From NCBI RefSeq assembly GCF_934561735.1, contig NZ_CAKTGT010000008.1, positions 1 through 64,000 of the forward strand: a stretch of DNA of 64,000 nucleotides. The letters are read 5' to 3'. Within the stretch, counting starts at the first letter, position 1; each line of letters opens with the position of its first letter. Origin of the DNA: an uncultured Eubacterium sp. GTDB taxonomy: Bacteria > Bacillota > Clostridia > Oscillospirales > Acutalibacteraceae. Shown here one piece after another: positions 43,552 to 52,041 of this stretch. The notes under the pieces are model-generated. The model was given only the letters and a program-made list of their open reading frames with translations, was not told the origin of the DNA and made no database searches. Made by a program: the position numbers and the translations under genes.

Positions 43552-43619
43552 TTAAAAAGATGTATTTTTGGCTAAATTGTGTAAACAATAGTGGTGAAAA
43601 ATGATAAAGGAGTATAGAT

Positions 43620-44948
43620 ATGACAAAAAGAAGCTATATCAGAATTGTATCTTACATCGGTTTTATGCTTGCGGTCATAGTAATTTCAAGCGTTATAAGT
43701 GCAACTAATATGAAGGCATACAAGACCGAACTTGAGGTTTCGTACCAACAAAGTCTTGCGGAATTTGCCGAATGTCTTGACAAAGTTGACACCGACATCA
43801 CAAAAAGTCTTGTATCAAACTCAAAGGGCGAAGTGTACGATTTAAGCAGAGATTTATATGCACAATGTTCAACAGCAAAAAACGCAATGAGCCGTCTGCC
43901 CGTCAGTCAAATGGAGCTTGGCAACGCATACAAATTTTTGAGTCAATGCAGCGATTATGCACAATATATCGGCAGTAAAATCGACCAAAACGAAGTCATA
44001 ACCGAAGAAGAACACCAAAACTTAAAAAATCTGCTCGGTTATGCACAAAAATTCAGCGAACAGGCTAAGGATATGGTTGCAACTGTAAACGCCGGTGCAA
44101 TGATTACCGAGGGCGAAGTTAAAAGCATTAATCAAATAAATGTTTCTCCGCTGTCAAACAGTTTCAGTGCAGGTGCGAAAATTTTTGAGGACTTCCCCAC
44201 TCTGCTTTATGACGGTCCGTTTTCAGACCAAGTGCTGAACAAGGCGTCAAAACTTGTAAAATCCGCTGATGTCAAAACTCGGGAAGAATGCAGAAAGATT
44301 TTTGCAAGTGCAATCGGAGCGGATGTAAACAATGTATCATACGAAACCGATGACAAATCAAAAATCCCGTGCTATACCTTTAAATGCGGAAGATACACGG
44401 GTTTGGTGACAAAGCAAGGCGGATATATCAAAGAAATCTTATATTCGGGCAGAATTCAAAATTCAAACATCACGGCAGAAAACGCATGCAACCTTGCCGT
44501 AAAAGCACTTGAAGAACTTGGATATTCAAATATGACGGTATGCTACTACAATGTTGAAAACAACATTTGCACGGTTAACTGTGCATACCAAAAGGACAAT
44601 GTATGCTACTATTCGGATTTAATCAAGGTAGGTATTTCAATGAATGACGGCGAACTTGTTAGTGTGGACGCAAAAACATATCTCACAAACCATACAAGCA
44701 GGAAGCCGAAAATCGCAAAGCTTTCTACAAACCAAGCAAAGAAAAAGCTGTCAAAATACCTTGAAGTAAAAAGCTCAAAAATGTGCGTCATTCCAAAAGA
44801 GAGCGGCAAAGAAACACAATGCTACGAATTCACCTGCAAAAGCAAGGACACAGGCGAGGACACCCTTGTTTACATCAACTGCGACACAGGTGAGGAAGAA
44901 GACATTATGATGGTGTTAAAATCGGCAAGCGGTACTTTGGTAAAATAA
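43620..44948 (+). CDS. ypeB: Germination protein YpeB family
   Basis: A 442-residue protein with an N-terminal membrane anchor (YIGFMLAVIVISSVISATN) and a long helical region (LEVSYQQSLAEFAECLDKVD). Beyond residue 210, PepSY-like repeats appear, for example YTGLVTKQGGYIKEIL followed by a segment with NLAVKALEELGY. In Bacillus, YpeB is made in the forespore and stabilises the cortex hydrolase SleB. No sleB is adjacent; sleB is usually next to ypeB in bacilli. A sporulation-type promoter cannot be identified with confidence. The ribosome site AAAGGAG precedes the ATG. Presence suggests spore formation or recent descent from a spore former. Confidence 0.82.
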   Translation: MTKRSYIRIVSYIGFMLAVIVISSVISATNMKAYKTELEVSYQQSLAEFAECLDKVDTDITKSLVSNSKGEVYDLSRDLYAQCSTAKNAMSRLPVSQMELGNAYKFLSQCSDYAQYIGSKIDQNEVITEEEHQNLKNLLGYAQKFSEQAKDMVATVNAGAMITEGEVKSINQINVSPLSNSFSAGAKIFEDFPTLLYDGPFSDQVLNKASKLVKSADVKTREECRKIFASAIGADVNNVSYETDDKSKIPCYTFKCGRYTGLVTKQGGYIKEILYSGRIQNSNITAENACNLAVKALEELGYSNMTVCYYNVENNICTVNCAYQKDNVCYYSDLIKVGISMNDGELVSVDAKTYLTNHTSRKPKIAKLSTNQAKKKLSKYLEVKSSKMCVIPKESGKETQCYEFTCKSKDTGEDTLVYINCDTGEEEDIMMVLKSASGTLVK

Positions 44949-45001
44949 TGAATAAACAAAAAAATATTACACACACTACCACCGAAAGGATGATATAAAT
45001 T

Positions 45002-45298
45002 ATGAAAAAGATAATTATTATTTCACTTGCAGTTATTATGGCGGCTGTGATTTTTGTAGGCTGTTCGGGCAAAAAAGACAACACCATTAATACAACCGAA
45101 AAAACGACCTTATCAACAACGGCTAAGCAAACTACCACAAGCAAGGCGAAAGAGGACCTCTCCAAAGCCGGTGACGAAGCAATGAGCCGTGCCGACAAGG
45201 TTGGCGACGATGTAGGCGAAGGCGTTGACGACATTGCCGACGGCGTGGGCGGAAGCGTTGACAAAGCCGGCGACGCGGTAAAAGACGCGTTGGATTAA
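45002..45298 (+). CDS. Small lipoprotein, Thr-rich linker and acidic helix
   Basis: 98 residues. A lipoprotein signal peptide MKKIIIISLAVIMAAVIFVGC ends in a lipobox with the acylated Cys at residue 21 (motif VIFVGC). A Thr/Lys-rich spacer (residues 25-50) leads to a low-complexity amphipathic region with repeats of D-K-x-G-D-D-V (ADKVGDDVGEGVDDIADGV). Family not recognised. It lies 53 bases after ypeB in the same direction and may share its transcript. Lgt at 5707-6720 would process it. Confidence 0.75.
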   Translation: MKKIIIISLAVIMAAVIFVGCSGKKDNTINTTEKTTLSTTAKQTTTSKAKEDLSKAGDEAMSRADKVGDDVGEGVDDIADGVGGSVDKAGDAVKDALD

Positions 45299-45310
45299 AG
45301 TATATACAAA

Positions 45311-45346
45311 AAAGGTGTTCATTTCGACGAATGAGCACCTTTATTT
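45311..45346. terminator. Bidirectional terminator between the lipoprotein gene and pheT
   Basis: Stem AAAGGTGTTCAT / ATGAGCACCTTT with A and T runs on both sides; serves convergent genes. Confidence 0.85.
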
Positions 45347-45356
45347 TTAATCTATC

Positions 45357-47723
45357 TTAGCCTTTGAGTTCGATTCCGTCATTCTTAAGTGACTCGATAA
45401 TGCTGTCTGTTACCTCTTGAACTTCCTCTCTTGTAAGAGTTTTGTCAGAGTGAGAGAATACGATACGAGTTGTTATTGACTTTGTACCGTCGTTTTCGTC
45501 ATCATAAATATCCGTTACATAAACATTCTTGATGAGCGGACTTCTTGTTTCTGCAATAGCCTTTGCGATAGGTGCAAACTTTGGAGAAACAAACGAAAGG
45601 TCAACTTCAATTTCAGGGAACTTTGACGGTTCAACATATTGGATTGAAGCGTTTTCAATATTTGCAAATGCTTCAACATCAACCTCGGCAAACACGATAG
45701 CAGCCTTTTTGTCAATCTTCTTTTGAACAGTTGGGTGAACGATACCGATTTGACCGATTTCAACACCGTCACAGATGATTCTGTTAAGATTTCTCGGGTG
45801 CTGATAATTTGATGCTGCCTCAATCGGTTCAAATGAAAGCGGTTTGTGCTTAATATCGTCGGACATAACCTCCAAAATATCACGGAGCTTATAGAAAAGC
45901 ACAGACACAGGAGCAACTTTGCTGAAAAGCGTAATAGCAAGTTTCTTCTTTTCTACACAAAGATTGTTTTCGTCAAGACCTGTAACAACTCTGCCGATTT
46001 CAAAAATACCAAAGCGAAGTGCAAATGAAGTGTTTTGCTTAACCTGACAAAGCTGAGTAGGAATGATTGATTTACGAATAGTTTCGATATTAGGGTTTGA
46101 TGCACCCTCAAGTTTGATTTCACCCTCTACATCAATGCCGAGAGCCTTAAGTTCGTCATAATATGCCCATACATATGAGTGAAGTTCGTGAAGTGAAAAT
46201 CTCTTTACAAGCAAATCCTTGATTTTATCCTCAACTGTCTTTTCAACATCCGGACGAACAGGATAAAGCGGTGCAACGCAAGTATGAATATCAAAGTTAT
46301 CATAGCCGTAAATACGGGTGATTTCCTCGATAATATCGGCTTTCATCGTAACATCCTTTGTTGCTCTCCAAGACGGAACATCAACGGTGAATTCGTCATT
46401 TTCAACACTTGCCGTGAAGCCGAGCGATGTAAGAGTTGAAATAATGGTATCGTTTGAAATTTCAATACCGGTATATTTATCAACAAATGACTTGCTGAAA
46501 TTAAGTTCAACCTTGTCATAATGATAAGCGTAATCATCTGTAAGTGCCGAAACAACGGTTGACTCCCCGTCATACTTTTGAAGAAGATTTACAAATCTTG
46601 CGATAGCTGTTGTTGTCATCTCAGGGTCAAGGCACTTTTCATATCTCATAGAAGCGTCTGTTCTGTGTGAAAGGCGAACGGTTGATTTACGGATTGAAGC
46701 CGCATCAAATGTTGCGGATTCAAGAGTGAGCGTTGTTGTATCGTCAACAATCTCGCTGTCAAGGCCGCCCATAATACCTGCGATTGCAACAGGAGTATTG
46801 TCGTTGCAAATCATAAGGGTGTTTTCATCAATATTTCTTTCCACTCCGTCAAGAGTTTGGAAAGTAAACGGCTTGTCAAAACGCTTAATTCTGATTTTTT
46901 CAACCTTACGGCTGTCGAATGCGTGCATAGGCTGACCCATTTCGAGCATAAGATAGTTTGTAAGGTCTGCAAGGAAGTTGATAGCTCTCATTCCGCAATA
47001 ATAAAGGCGGATACGCATATCAACAGGAGAAACGGTACGCTTGATATTTTCAACCTGCAAGCAAGAATATCTTTGGCAAAGCGGGTCCTCAATCTTCATA
47101 TCAACCTTTGAAAGATTGTTGTACTTTGAAAGGTCAACAGTTTCAAGCGGCTTGAGTTCTCTGCCCGAAAGTGCGGCAAATTCTCTTGCGATACCGTAGT
47201 GACCCCAAAGGTCGGGACGGTTGGTAAGTGATTTGTTATCAACCTCAAAAATAATATCGTCAATAGCATAAACATCTTTAAGGTCTGTACCGTTTGGAAT
47301 ATCATCTGTGATTTCCATAATACCGCTGTTATCATCGGAAATGCCGATTTCTTTTTCCGAACAGCACATACCGTATGACATATAGCCTGCAAGAGAACGA
47401 GGAGCAATCTCAATCTCGCCGATTTTTGCACCAACCTTTGCAAATGCGGTTTTCATACCTACTCTTACATTAGGAGCACCGCAAACAACATCGGTAAGTT
47501 CTGCCTCACCTGCATCAACCTTGAGCAAATGAAGCTTTTTTGAATCAGGGTGATTTTCTACAGACTTAATCTCTGCAACAACAACGCCCGAAAGGTCAGA
47601 GCCTTTGAAGAAAATATCATTTTCAACTTCTGCGGTAGAGAGTGAAAACTGATTGATAAGTTTAAGTTTGTCAAGTCCGGACAAATCAACAAAGTCCGAA
47701 ATCCAATTCATAGATAAAAACAT
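45357..47723 (-). CDS. pheT: Phenylalanyl-tRNA synthetase beta chain
   Basis: A 788-residue PheRS beta subunit. The N-terminal core and OB/EMAP-like tRNA-binding domain (GVVVAEIKSVENHPDSKKLHLL) are followed by the B3/4 editing domain, the B5 domain and the catalytic-like core, ending in an anticodon-binding ferredoxin-fold domain (SFVSPKFAPIAKAIAETRSPLI region). Full length. Start ATG with AGGGGAG eight bases upstream, 17 bases after the pheS stop. Expression is controlled by the upstream T-box. Confidence 0.97.
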   Translation of the reverse strand: MFLSMNWISDFVDLSGLDKLKLINQFSLSTAEVENDIFFKGSDLSGVVVAEIKSVENHPDSKKLHLLKVDAGEAELTDVVCGAPNVRVGMKTAFAKVGAKIGEIEIAPRSLAGYMSYGMCCSEKEIGISDDNSGIMEITDDIPNGTDLKDVYAIDDIIFEVDNKSLTNRPDLWGHYGIAREFAALSGRELKPLETVDLSKYNNLSKVDMKIEDPLCQRYSCLQVENIKRTVSPVDMRIRLYYCGMRAINFLADLTNYLMLEMGQPMHAFDSRKVEKIRIKRFDKPFTFQTLDGVERNIDENTLMICNDNTPVAIAGIMGGLDSEIVDDTTTLTLESATFDAASIRKSTVRLSHRTDASMRYEKCLDPEMTTTAIARFVNLLQKYDGESTVVSALTDDYAYHYDKVELNFSKSFVDKYTGIEISNDTIISTLTSLGFTASVENDEFTVDVPSWRATKDVTMKADIIEEITRIYGYDNFDIHTCVAPLYPVRPDVEKTVEDKIKDLLVKRFSLHELHSYVWAYYDELKALGIDVEGEIKLEGASNPNIETIRKSIIPTQLCQVKQNTSFALRFGIFEIGRVVTGLDENNLCVEKKKLAITLFSKVAPVSVLFYKLRDILEVMSDDIKHKPLSFEPIEAASNYQHPRNLNRIICDGVEIGQIGIVHPTVQKKIDKKAAIVFAEVDVEAFANIENASIQYVEPSKFPEIEVDLSFVSPKFAPIAKAIAETRSPLIKNVYVTDIYDDENDGTKSITTRIVFSHSDKTLTREEVQEVTDSIIESLKNDGIELKG

Positions 47724-47740
47724 AATGTCACTCCCCTTTC

Positions 47741-48793
47741 TTATTCATCATCGGTGAACTGGCTCATAGCCTTGAGGCTGCCGCCGTTCAAATCACGAAT
47801 ATCTTTAATGCCGTATTTCATCATAACAAGTCTTGTAAGACCCAAGCCGAATGCAAAGCCCGTGTATTCATCAGGGTCAATGCCGCCCATACGGAGAACC
47901 TCGGGATGAATCATTCCGCAAGGGCAAAGTTCAAGCCAACCACTGTGTTTACAGCTTGGGCAACCCTCGCCGCCGCAGATAAGGCAGCTGATGTCAAGTT
48001 CAAAGCCAGGTTCAACGAACGGGAAGAAGCCCGGACGAAGTCTAACCTTAATGTCCTTTTGGAACACTTCCGAAAGCATGGTTTTCATAAAATAGATAAG
48101 GTTTGAAATAGAAATATCCTTGCCTACCATAACGCCTTCCATTTGGAAGAAGGTGTTTTCGTGGCAAGCGTCTGTTGCTTCGTTACGGAAACATCTGCCC
48201 GGGAAAATAGCCTTGATAGGAGTGCCGTTATTGATAAGGTCATCCTTATATTTTCTCAAAATAGCATTTTGTGCGGCAGAAGTTTGCGACTTCAAAAGCT
48301 GACCGTTTGTGAGATAATAAGTATCCTGCATATCACGAGCCGGGTGATCCTTTGGCACGTTAACAGATTCAAAGCATTCATAGTCGGTTACAACCTCGGG
48401 ATAATCCTCAACGGTGAAGCCCATTGACTTGAATATCTGCTCACACTGACGCTGAACGATTGTTACAGGGTGATATGAGCCTCTGCTCAAATTTGCCGGT
48501 AAAGAAAGGTCAAATTCGGGCATAAGCTCGATTTCCTTTTGAACTTCCTTTTCTTTCATTTCTGCTGTCTTTTCGGCAATTCTTTGAGCAACCGCACCCT
48601 TAAGTTCGTTTACTTTTTGACCGAAAGCCTTTTTGTCATCAACCGAAAGGTCCTTCATTGCCTTGAGCAAATCGGTTACGCTGCCTTTTTTGCCCAAATA
48701 AGCAACACGAACATTTTCAAGCTCAGACAAATCCTTAATATTTTCAAGTTCTTTTTCAAACTTGGACCTTAAGTCTTTAATCTTTTCTTCCAT
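47741..48793 (-). CDS. pheS: Phenylalanyl-tRNA synthetase alpha chain
   Basis: A 350-residue catalytic subunit of the PheRS heterotetramer. An N-terminal coiled coil (about 85 residues) is followed by a class II core with RGSYHPVTIV, CFRNEATDACHENTFFQ (motif 2 region), RLRPGFFPFVEPGFELD and motif 3 FAFGLGLTRLVMMKYGI. The core contains an additional cysteine group, CLICGGEGCPSCKHSG, present in many Clostridia and some other homologues and able to bind zinc. Start ATG with GGAGG. It directly follows the T-box leader. Confidence 0.97.
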   Translation of the reverse strand: MEEKIKDLRSKFEKELENIKDLSELENVRVAYLGKKGSVTDLLKAMKDLSVDDKKAFGQKVNELKGAVAQRIAEKTAEMKEKEVQKEIELMPEFDLSLPANLSRGSYHPVTIVQRQCEQIFKSMGFTVEDYPEVVTDYECFESVNVPKDHPARDMQDTYYLTNGQLLKSQTSAAQNAILRKYKDDLINNGTPIKAIFPGRCFRNEATDACHENTFFQMEGVMVGKDISISNLIYFMKTMLSEVFQKDIKVRLRPGFFPFVEPGFELDISCLICGGEGCPSCKHSGWLELCPCGMIHPEVLRMGGIDPDEYTGFAFGLGLTRLVMMKYGIKDIRDLNGGSLKAMSQFTDDE

Positions 48794-48809
48794 TGAATTT
48801 CCTCCGTAA

Positions 48810-49051
48810 AAAATAAAAACGCCTCATAAATATGAGACGAAAAGTTCCGTGGTACCACTCAAATTGCATACATAAAATATGCCGCTCTTACCTTTATCGC
48901 AGGTGTACGCCCTACTTAGTTGCTCGAAGGGTGCTCACAAGCTGAAATTCAAAGCACAGACAATATGCACTCACACCAAACCGTGCACTCTCTTTGATTG
49001 GTTCTGCATTTCTACTTACACTTGATCAACGCATTTAATCATTTATTTGTT
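48810..49051 (-). promoter_or_regulatory. T-box riboswitch (tRNA-Phe) leader of pheST
   Basis: Between the promoter and pheS the minus-strand RNA has the T-box order: Stem I with specifier TTC (48944-48946, in GAATTTCAGC) reading Phe; a CTAAGTAGGGC box near 48910-48920; the T-box core GAGTGGTACCACGG (48847-48860), complementary to the tRNA acceptor end; and a terminator CGTCTCAT / ATGAGGCG (48820-48839) followed by a U-run (48810-48819). Uncharged tRNA-Phe should favour the antiterminator and raise pheST expression. Confidence 0.92.
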
Positions 49052-49057
49052 GCATAA

Positions 49058-49086
49058 ATTATAAACCCTAACAGTTATTAAGTCAA
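49058..49086 (-). promoter_or_regulatory. Promoter of the pheST T-box transcript
   Basis: -35 TTGACT (49081-49086), 17-bp spacer, -10 TATAAT (49058-49063). Confidence 0.85.
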
Positions 49087-49124
49087 GTTTTTTCAACATT
49101 TTCTTTAAATATAGTAAAAAAGTG

Positions 49125-49153
49125 TTGAAATTGTTATCAATAATGTATATAAT
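49125..49153 (+). promoter_or_regulatory. Promoter of ireB
   Basis: -35 TTGAAA (49125-49130), 17-bp spacer, -10 TATAAT (49148-49153), divergent from the pheST promoter. Confidence 0.8.
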
Positions 49154-49217
49154 ATACTTTGAATTAACATATACCAAAACCACCGGTATATAACACTTAA
49201 GCGGAGGTGGATCAAAA

Positions 49218-49460
49218 GTGAAAGACAAAACTATGACCTTTAGAATCGCAAACGACAACGAGGATGTAATGAAAGACACCCTTACCGCCGTATACGACGC
49301 ATTAAAGGAAAAAGGCTACAATCCGATAAATCAAATAGTCGGCTACATCTTATCCGAAGATCCAACATACATCACCACTCATAACAACGCAAGAAGCTTA
49401 ATCCGTAAGATAGACAGAGATGAGCTTTTGGCAGAAATGGTAAAGTATTACCTCAGCTAA
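49218..49460 (+). CDS. ireB: IreB-family regulatory phosphoprotein (UPF0297)
   Basis: An 80-residue protein close to the family length, matching IreB/YrzL: DKTMTFRIANDNE at the N-terminus (Thr residues that PASTA kinases phosphorylate in Enterococcus), ALKEKGYNPINQIVGYILSEDPTYITTHNNARSLI in the core (motif NPINQIVGYILSEDP) and a C-terminal KIDRDELLAEMVKYYL. It starts with GTG after GGAGGTGG. In other Firmicutes ireB is followed by ruvX and a DUF1292 gene; here neither follows. It links to cell-envelope stress control through a Ser/Thr kinase not in this window. Confidence 0.93.
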   Translation: MKDKTMTFRIANDNEDVMKDTLTAVYDALKEKGYNPINQIVGYILSEDPTYITTHNNARSLIRKIDRDELLAEMVKYYLS

Positions 49461-49483
49461 TACAATATTAAGGAGGGTTACCT

Positions 49484-49771
49484 TTGGCAGAAAAGTTTTT
49501 TGAATACAAAGGAAAGCCTTTGGTTAGAAGCGGCAATACGATTTACTACGGTGATATGAACGACGCATATGTTGTTTGTCTTACAATCAAAAATGCCGAA
49601 GATTACAAGGACATTACTCTTGCAGGTGACATCACAATTCAGTTGCTTGCTACTGACGAAACATTGTCACCAAAGGACAGAATTGTTAAAAAGAGCGAAA
49701 AGAAAGGTCTTTTCACAGCACTTGATTTGGGTGCAACCTGGCTTGAACGCCAACTTAAAAAAGAAGCATAA
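49484..49771 (+). CDS. Unrecognised 95-aa protein downstream of ireB
   Basis: Starts with TTG (AAGGAGGG nine bases upstream) and lies 23 bases after ireB. Predicted mainly beta with a helical C-terminus: FEYKGKPLVRSGNTIYYGDM, then YVVCLTIKNAEDYKD, TIQLLATDE and a basic helix TWLERQLKKEA. The soluble, compact layout and co-transcription with ireB suggest a conserved small protein of the same pathway or simply a shared operon. Family not recognised. Confidence 0.75.
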   Translation: MAEKFFEYKGKPLVRSGNTIYYGDMNDAYVVCLTIKNAEDYKDITLAGDITIQLLATDETLSPKDRIVKKSEKKGLFTALDLGATWLERQLKKEA

Positions 49772-49787
49772 GCAATTCATAAGAACG

Positions 49788-49819
49788 AAAGAACCGATAT
49801 AATCGTCGGTTCTTTTTTA
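49788..49819 (+). terminator. Terminator of the ireB operon
   Basis: Stem AGAACCGA / TCGGTTCT then a T-run. Confidence 0.85.
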
Positions 49820-49895
49820 TTTAGTAAATTGTTCTGTTGACAATCTTTGTATAAAAATATAAAATAAAATCATAAATTATTCGGAGGCTGGCAAT

Positions 49896-51023
49896 ATGGC
49901 TGAAAATGTAAAAGAGAAGAAAAAGCATAAGGGGTTGAAAGTTTTGGGTGTTATTATACTTATCATTGCGTTGATAGTCGGCATCGGCTTCGGCGTTATA
50001 TATTATCTAACAAAGCCCGTTGACGACACAAGCGACAAGGCAATTTATGTAGGCGGTATGCGTTCGTCACAAAGCATTGATTACAAATCGGATTCGTCAA
50101 AAGGTCTTGAAAATGACATTATTGTTAAAATAATGCAGGTTTCGTGGAAATTCTGTGACAAATCAGACAAAAAAAGAATGTCAACACAAACTCCGCCCGA
50201 AAATATTGTAAAGGTAAAGGATGTTGCATACCTTGATGACGGCAACCCATACCATAAATTTGATGTATTTTATCCGGAGGGCACAATTCCCGAAGAGGGC
50301 TTGCCTGTTATCATTGACATTCACGGCGGCGGATGGATGTACGCATCAAAGGACCTCAACGAATACTACTGTATGGAGCTTGCAAACAAGGGATATTGTG
50401 TGTTCAGCATAAGTTACAGGCTCGTGCCGGATGTTACCGTTTACGAACAAATCAAGGACTGCACCGATGCACTTGCTTATATAAACAGCAATATGAAAAA
50501 TTATCCTGCCAACAAAAAAACCGTTATGCTCACAGGCGACAGTGCCGGCGGACAGCTTGCACTCTACAGTACAATCCTCAACAACAATCCCGACGCAAGA
50601 AAAATTTTCGGCACGGTTGACACAAAGTTAAACATAAAATGCCTGCTGCTTACCTCCCCTGTTACATACGCAAAATCGGGCGGATGGTTCAGCATTTACA
50701 CAAAAAAGATGTGGGGCGAAGATTACAAAACCAAAGCCGCATACAACTATATGGACCTTGATGAAATTATGGAACTTGCAAACAATATGCCGCCAACATA
50801 TTTCATCACAAGTTCGGGCGATACTCTTGCCCACGACCAAACGGTAAACGCATATAACTATTTTGCCGACAAAGGCTATGAATGTGAAATTCAAGATTTC
50901 ACCGATTTAAGAGAGGGTAAAAAATTGCCGCATGTTTTCAGCGTGCTCGACCCGTTTGACGAATACGGTCAAAAAGCAATCGACAACGCCCTTGATTACT
51001 ACCAAAAAGCATTGCTAAAATAA
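49896..51023 (+). CDS. Membrane-anchored alpha/beta-hydrolase (HSL-type esterase)
   Basis: A 375-residue protein. A Lys-rich N-terminus and one membrane helix (VLGVIILIIALIVGIGFGVIYYL) anchor an extracytoplasmic hydrolase domain. The oxyanion motif HGGGW is at about residue 147, the nucleophile elbow GDSAGG has Ser216, and the C-terminal SSGDTLAHD and LPHVFSVLD hold the likely Asp and His. This is the hormone-sensitive-lipase-like arrangement used by carbohydrate acetyl esterases and lipases. Substrate unknown; deacetylation of plant or wall glycans is plausible. It is followed 13 bases later by a DUF3592 protein gene. Confidence 0.85.
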   Translation: MAENVKEKKKHKGLKVLGVIILIIALIVGIGFGVIYYLTKPVDDTSDKAIYVGGMRSSQSIDYKSDSSKGLENDIIVKIMQVSWKFCDKSDKKRMSTQTPPENIVKVKDVAYLDDGNPYHKFDVFYPEGTIPEEGLPVIIDIHGGGWMYASKDLNEYYCMELANKGYCVFSISYRLVPDVTVYEQIKDCTDALAYINSNMKNYPANKKTVMLTGDSAGGQLALYSTILNNNPDARKIFGTVDTKLNIKCLLLTSPVTYAKSGGWFSIYTKKMWGEDYKTKAAYNYMDLDEIMELANNMPPTYFITSSGDTLAHDQTVNAYNYFADKGYECEIQDFTDLREGKKLPHVFSVLDPFDEYGQKAIDNALDYYQKALLK

Positions 51024-51036
51024 CGAAAATACATAT

Positions 51037-51999
51037 ATGAAAAAAAGATATATAATCAAAATGATATTCCCGATAATATGTATTATTGTCGGGATATTGT
51101 TATCAGGATATGCAACAACTGAATACATAAACGACTGCCAAGAAGTGAAATGGCAACCGACAGAAGCCATAGTTACAGATATGGACAGCTATGAAACTTC
51201 CGGAGGTCGAAACGACCTGCCAAGAACAATTTATATAATTACATACAATTACGAAGTCAACGGCATTGAATATACTAATGAAATAAGATCCGAAGTTCCG
51301 AGCCAAGTAGGCAGGAACATAAACATCAAGTACAATCCTGACGAGCCGTCAAAATCAACAACAATAACAGCTCCTGATACTTCAAAATTAATTATAATAT
51401 TGTTTTTCAGCATTGTATCGATTTTCGGCGGTGTAATATTCACGGTGATTATTTGGAAAAACAAACTTATTTTCACCGATGTTGAATATGATAAAAATGA
51501 GCCGTATTATCAGGGACCAAATCAAAAAAGCGTATCAAAATCATATTTAAAAATAATTTTGTTCTTTGTTTGTTTTTTAGTTTTGGCAATTATTTTAATG
51601 TATTTTCAACCGTTTGTACAAAAGAACATAAGCTCAAACGACTTTGTTCAAATAATGCAATCCGAGGGATATACGGCAGAAAATTCTTTGGAAAAAACAC
51701 AAAAAGAATTCGGCATGGGTTCAATAATAACAGAATCATATTCGGTCAACACATATAACATACGAATTGATTACTGCGTACTTAACTCCAACGAAAACAC
51801 AAAGCTGTTATACGATTCGGCTTCATTGCCGGCAGACACCTACACCATTACCGATAAGCAATTTTTAGGCTCACAAGACGATGAATTCTTTTATTGCAAA
51901 GCATATATTAATAACACCTTTGTATACGGTGCTTGCAAAATCGAGCAAAAAGATAAACTTTTGCAAATACTTAAAGATATGGGATATTATTCTGAATAA
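51037..51999 (+). CDS. DUF3592-type membrane protein
   Basis: A 320-residue protein with three membrane helices (near residues 8-28, 118-138 and 172-192). The first extracytoplasmic part has the DUF3592 beta-sandwich pattern: PTEAIVTDMDSY, IYIITYNYEVNGIEYTNE and GRNINIKYNPDEPSKST. The C-terminal 120 residues form a second extracytoplasmic domain (DFVQIMQSEGYTAENSLEKT) of no recognised family. Function unknown. Terminator at 52007-52036. Confidence 0.72.
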   Translation: MKKRYIIKMIFPIICIIVGILLSGYATTEYINDCQEVKWQPTEAIVTDMDSYETSGGRNDLPRTIYIITYNYEVNGIEYTNEIRSEVPSQVGRNINIKYNPDEPSKSTTITAPDTSKLIIILFFSIVSIFGGVIFTVIIWKNKLIFTDVEYDKNEPYYQGPNQKSVSKSYLKIILFFVCFLVLAIILMYFQPFVQKNISSNDFVQIMQSEGYTAENSLEKTQKEFGMGSIITESYSVNTYNIRIDYCVLNSNENTKLLYDSASLPADTYTITDKQFLGSQDDEFFYCKAYINNTFVYGACKIEQKDKLLQILKDMGYYSE

Positions 52000-52006
52000 A
52001 AATAAG

Positions 52007-52036
52007 ACTGTTTAACTCAATTTGTTAAGCAGTTTT
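52007..52036. terminator. Bidirectional terminator between DUF3592 and GH31 genes
   Basis: Stem ACTGTTTAAC / GTTAAGCAGT, with T-rich sequence after it on the plus strand and A/T-rich before. Confidence 0.75.
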
Positions 52037-52041
52037 TATTT

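Noticed and set aside
43552..43619. Sigma-G type promoter for ypeB
   Set aside because: TGTATT and CAATAGT are present but the spacer is 19 bases and the match is poor, so it was not annotated.
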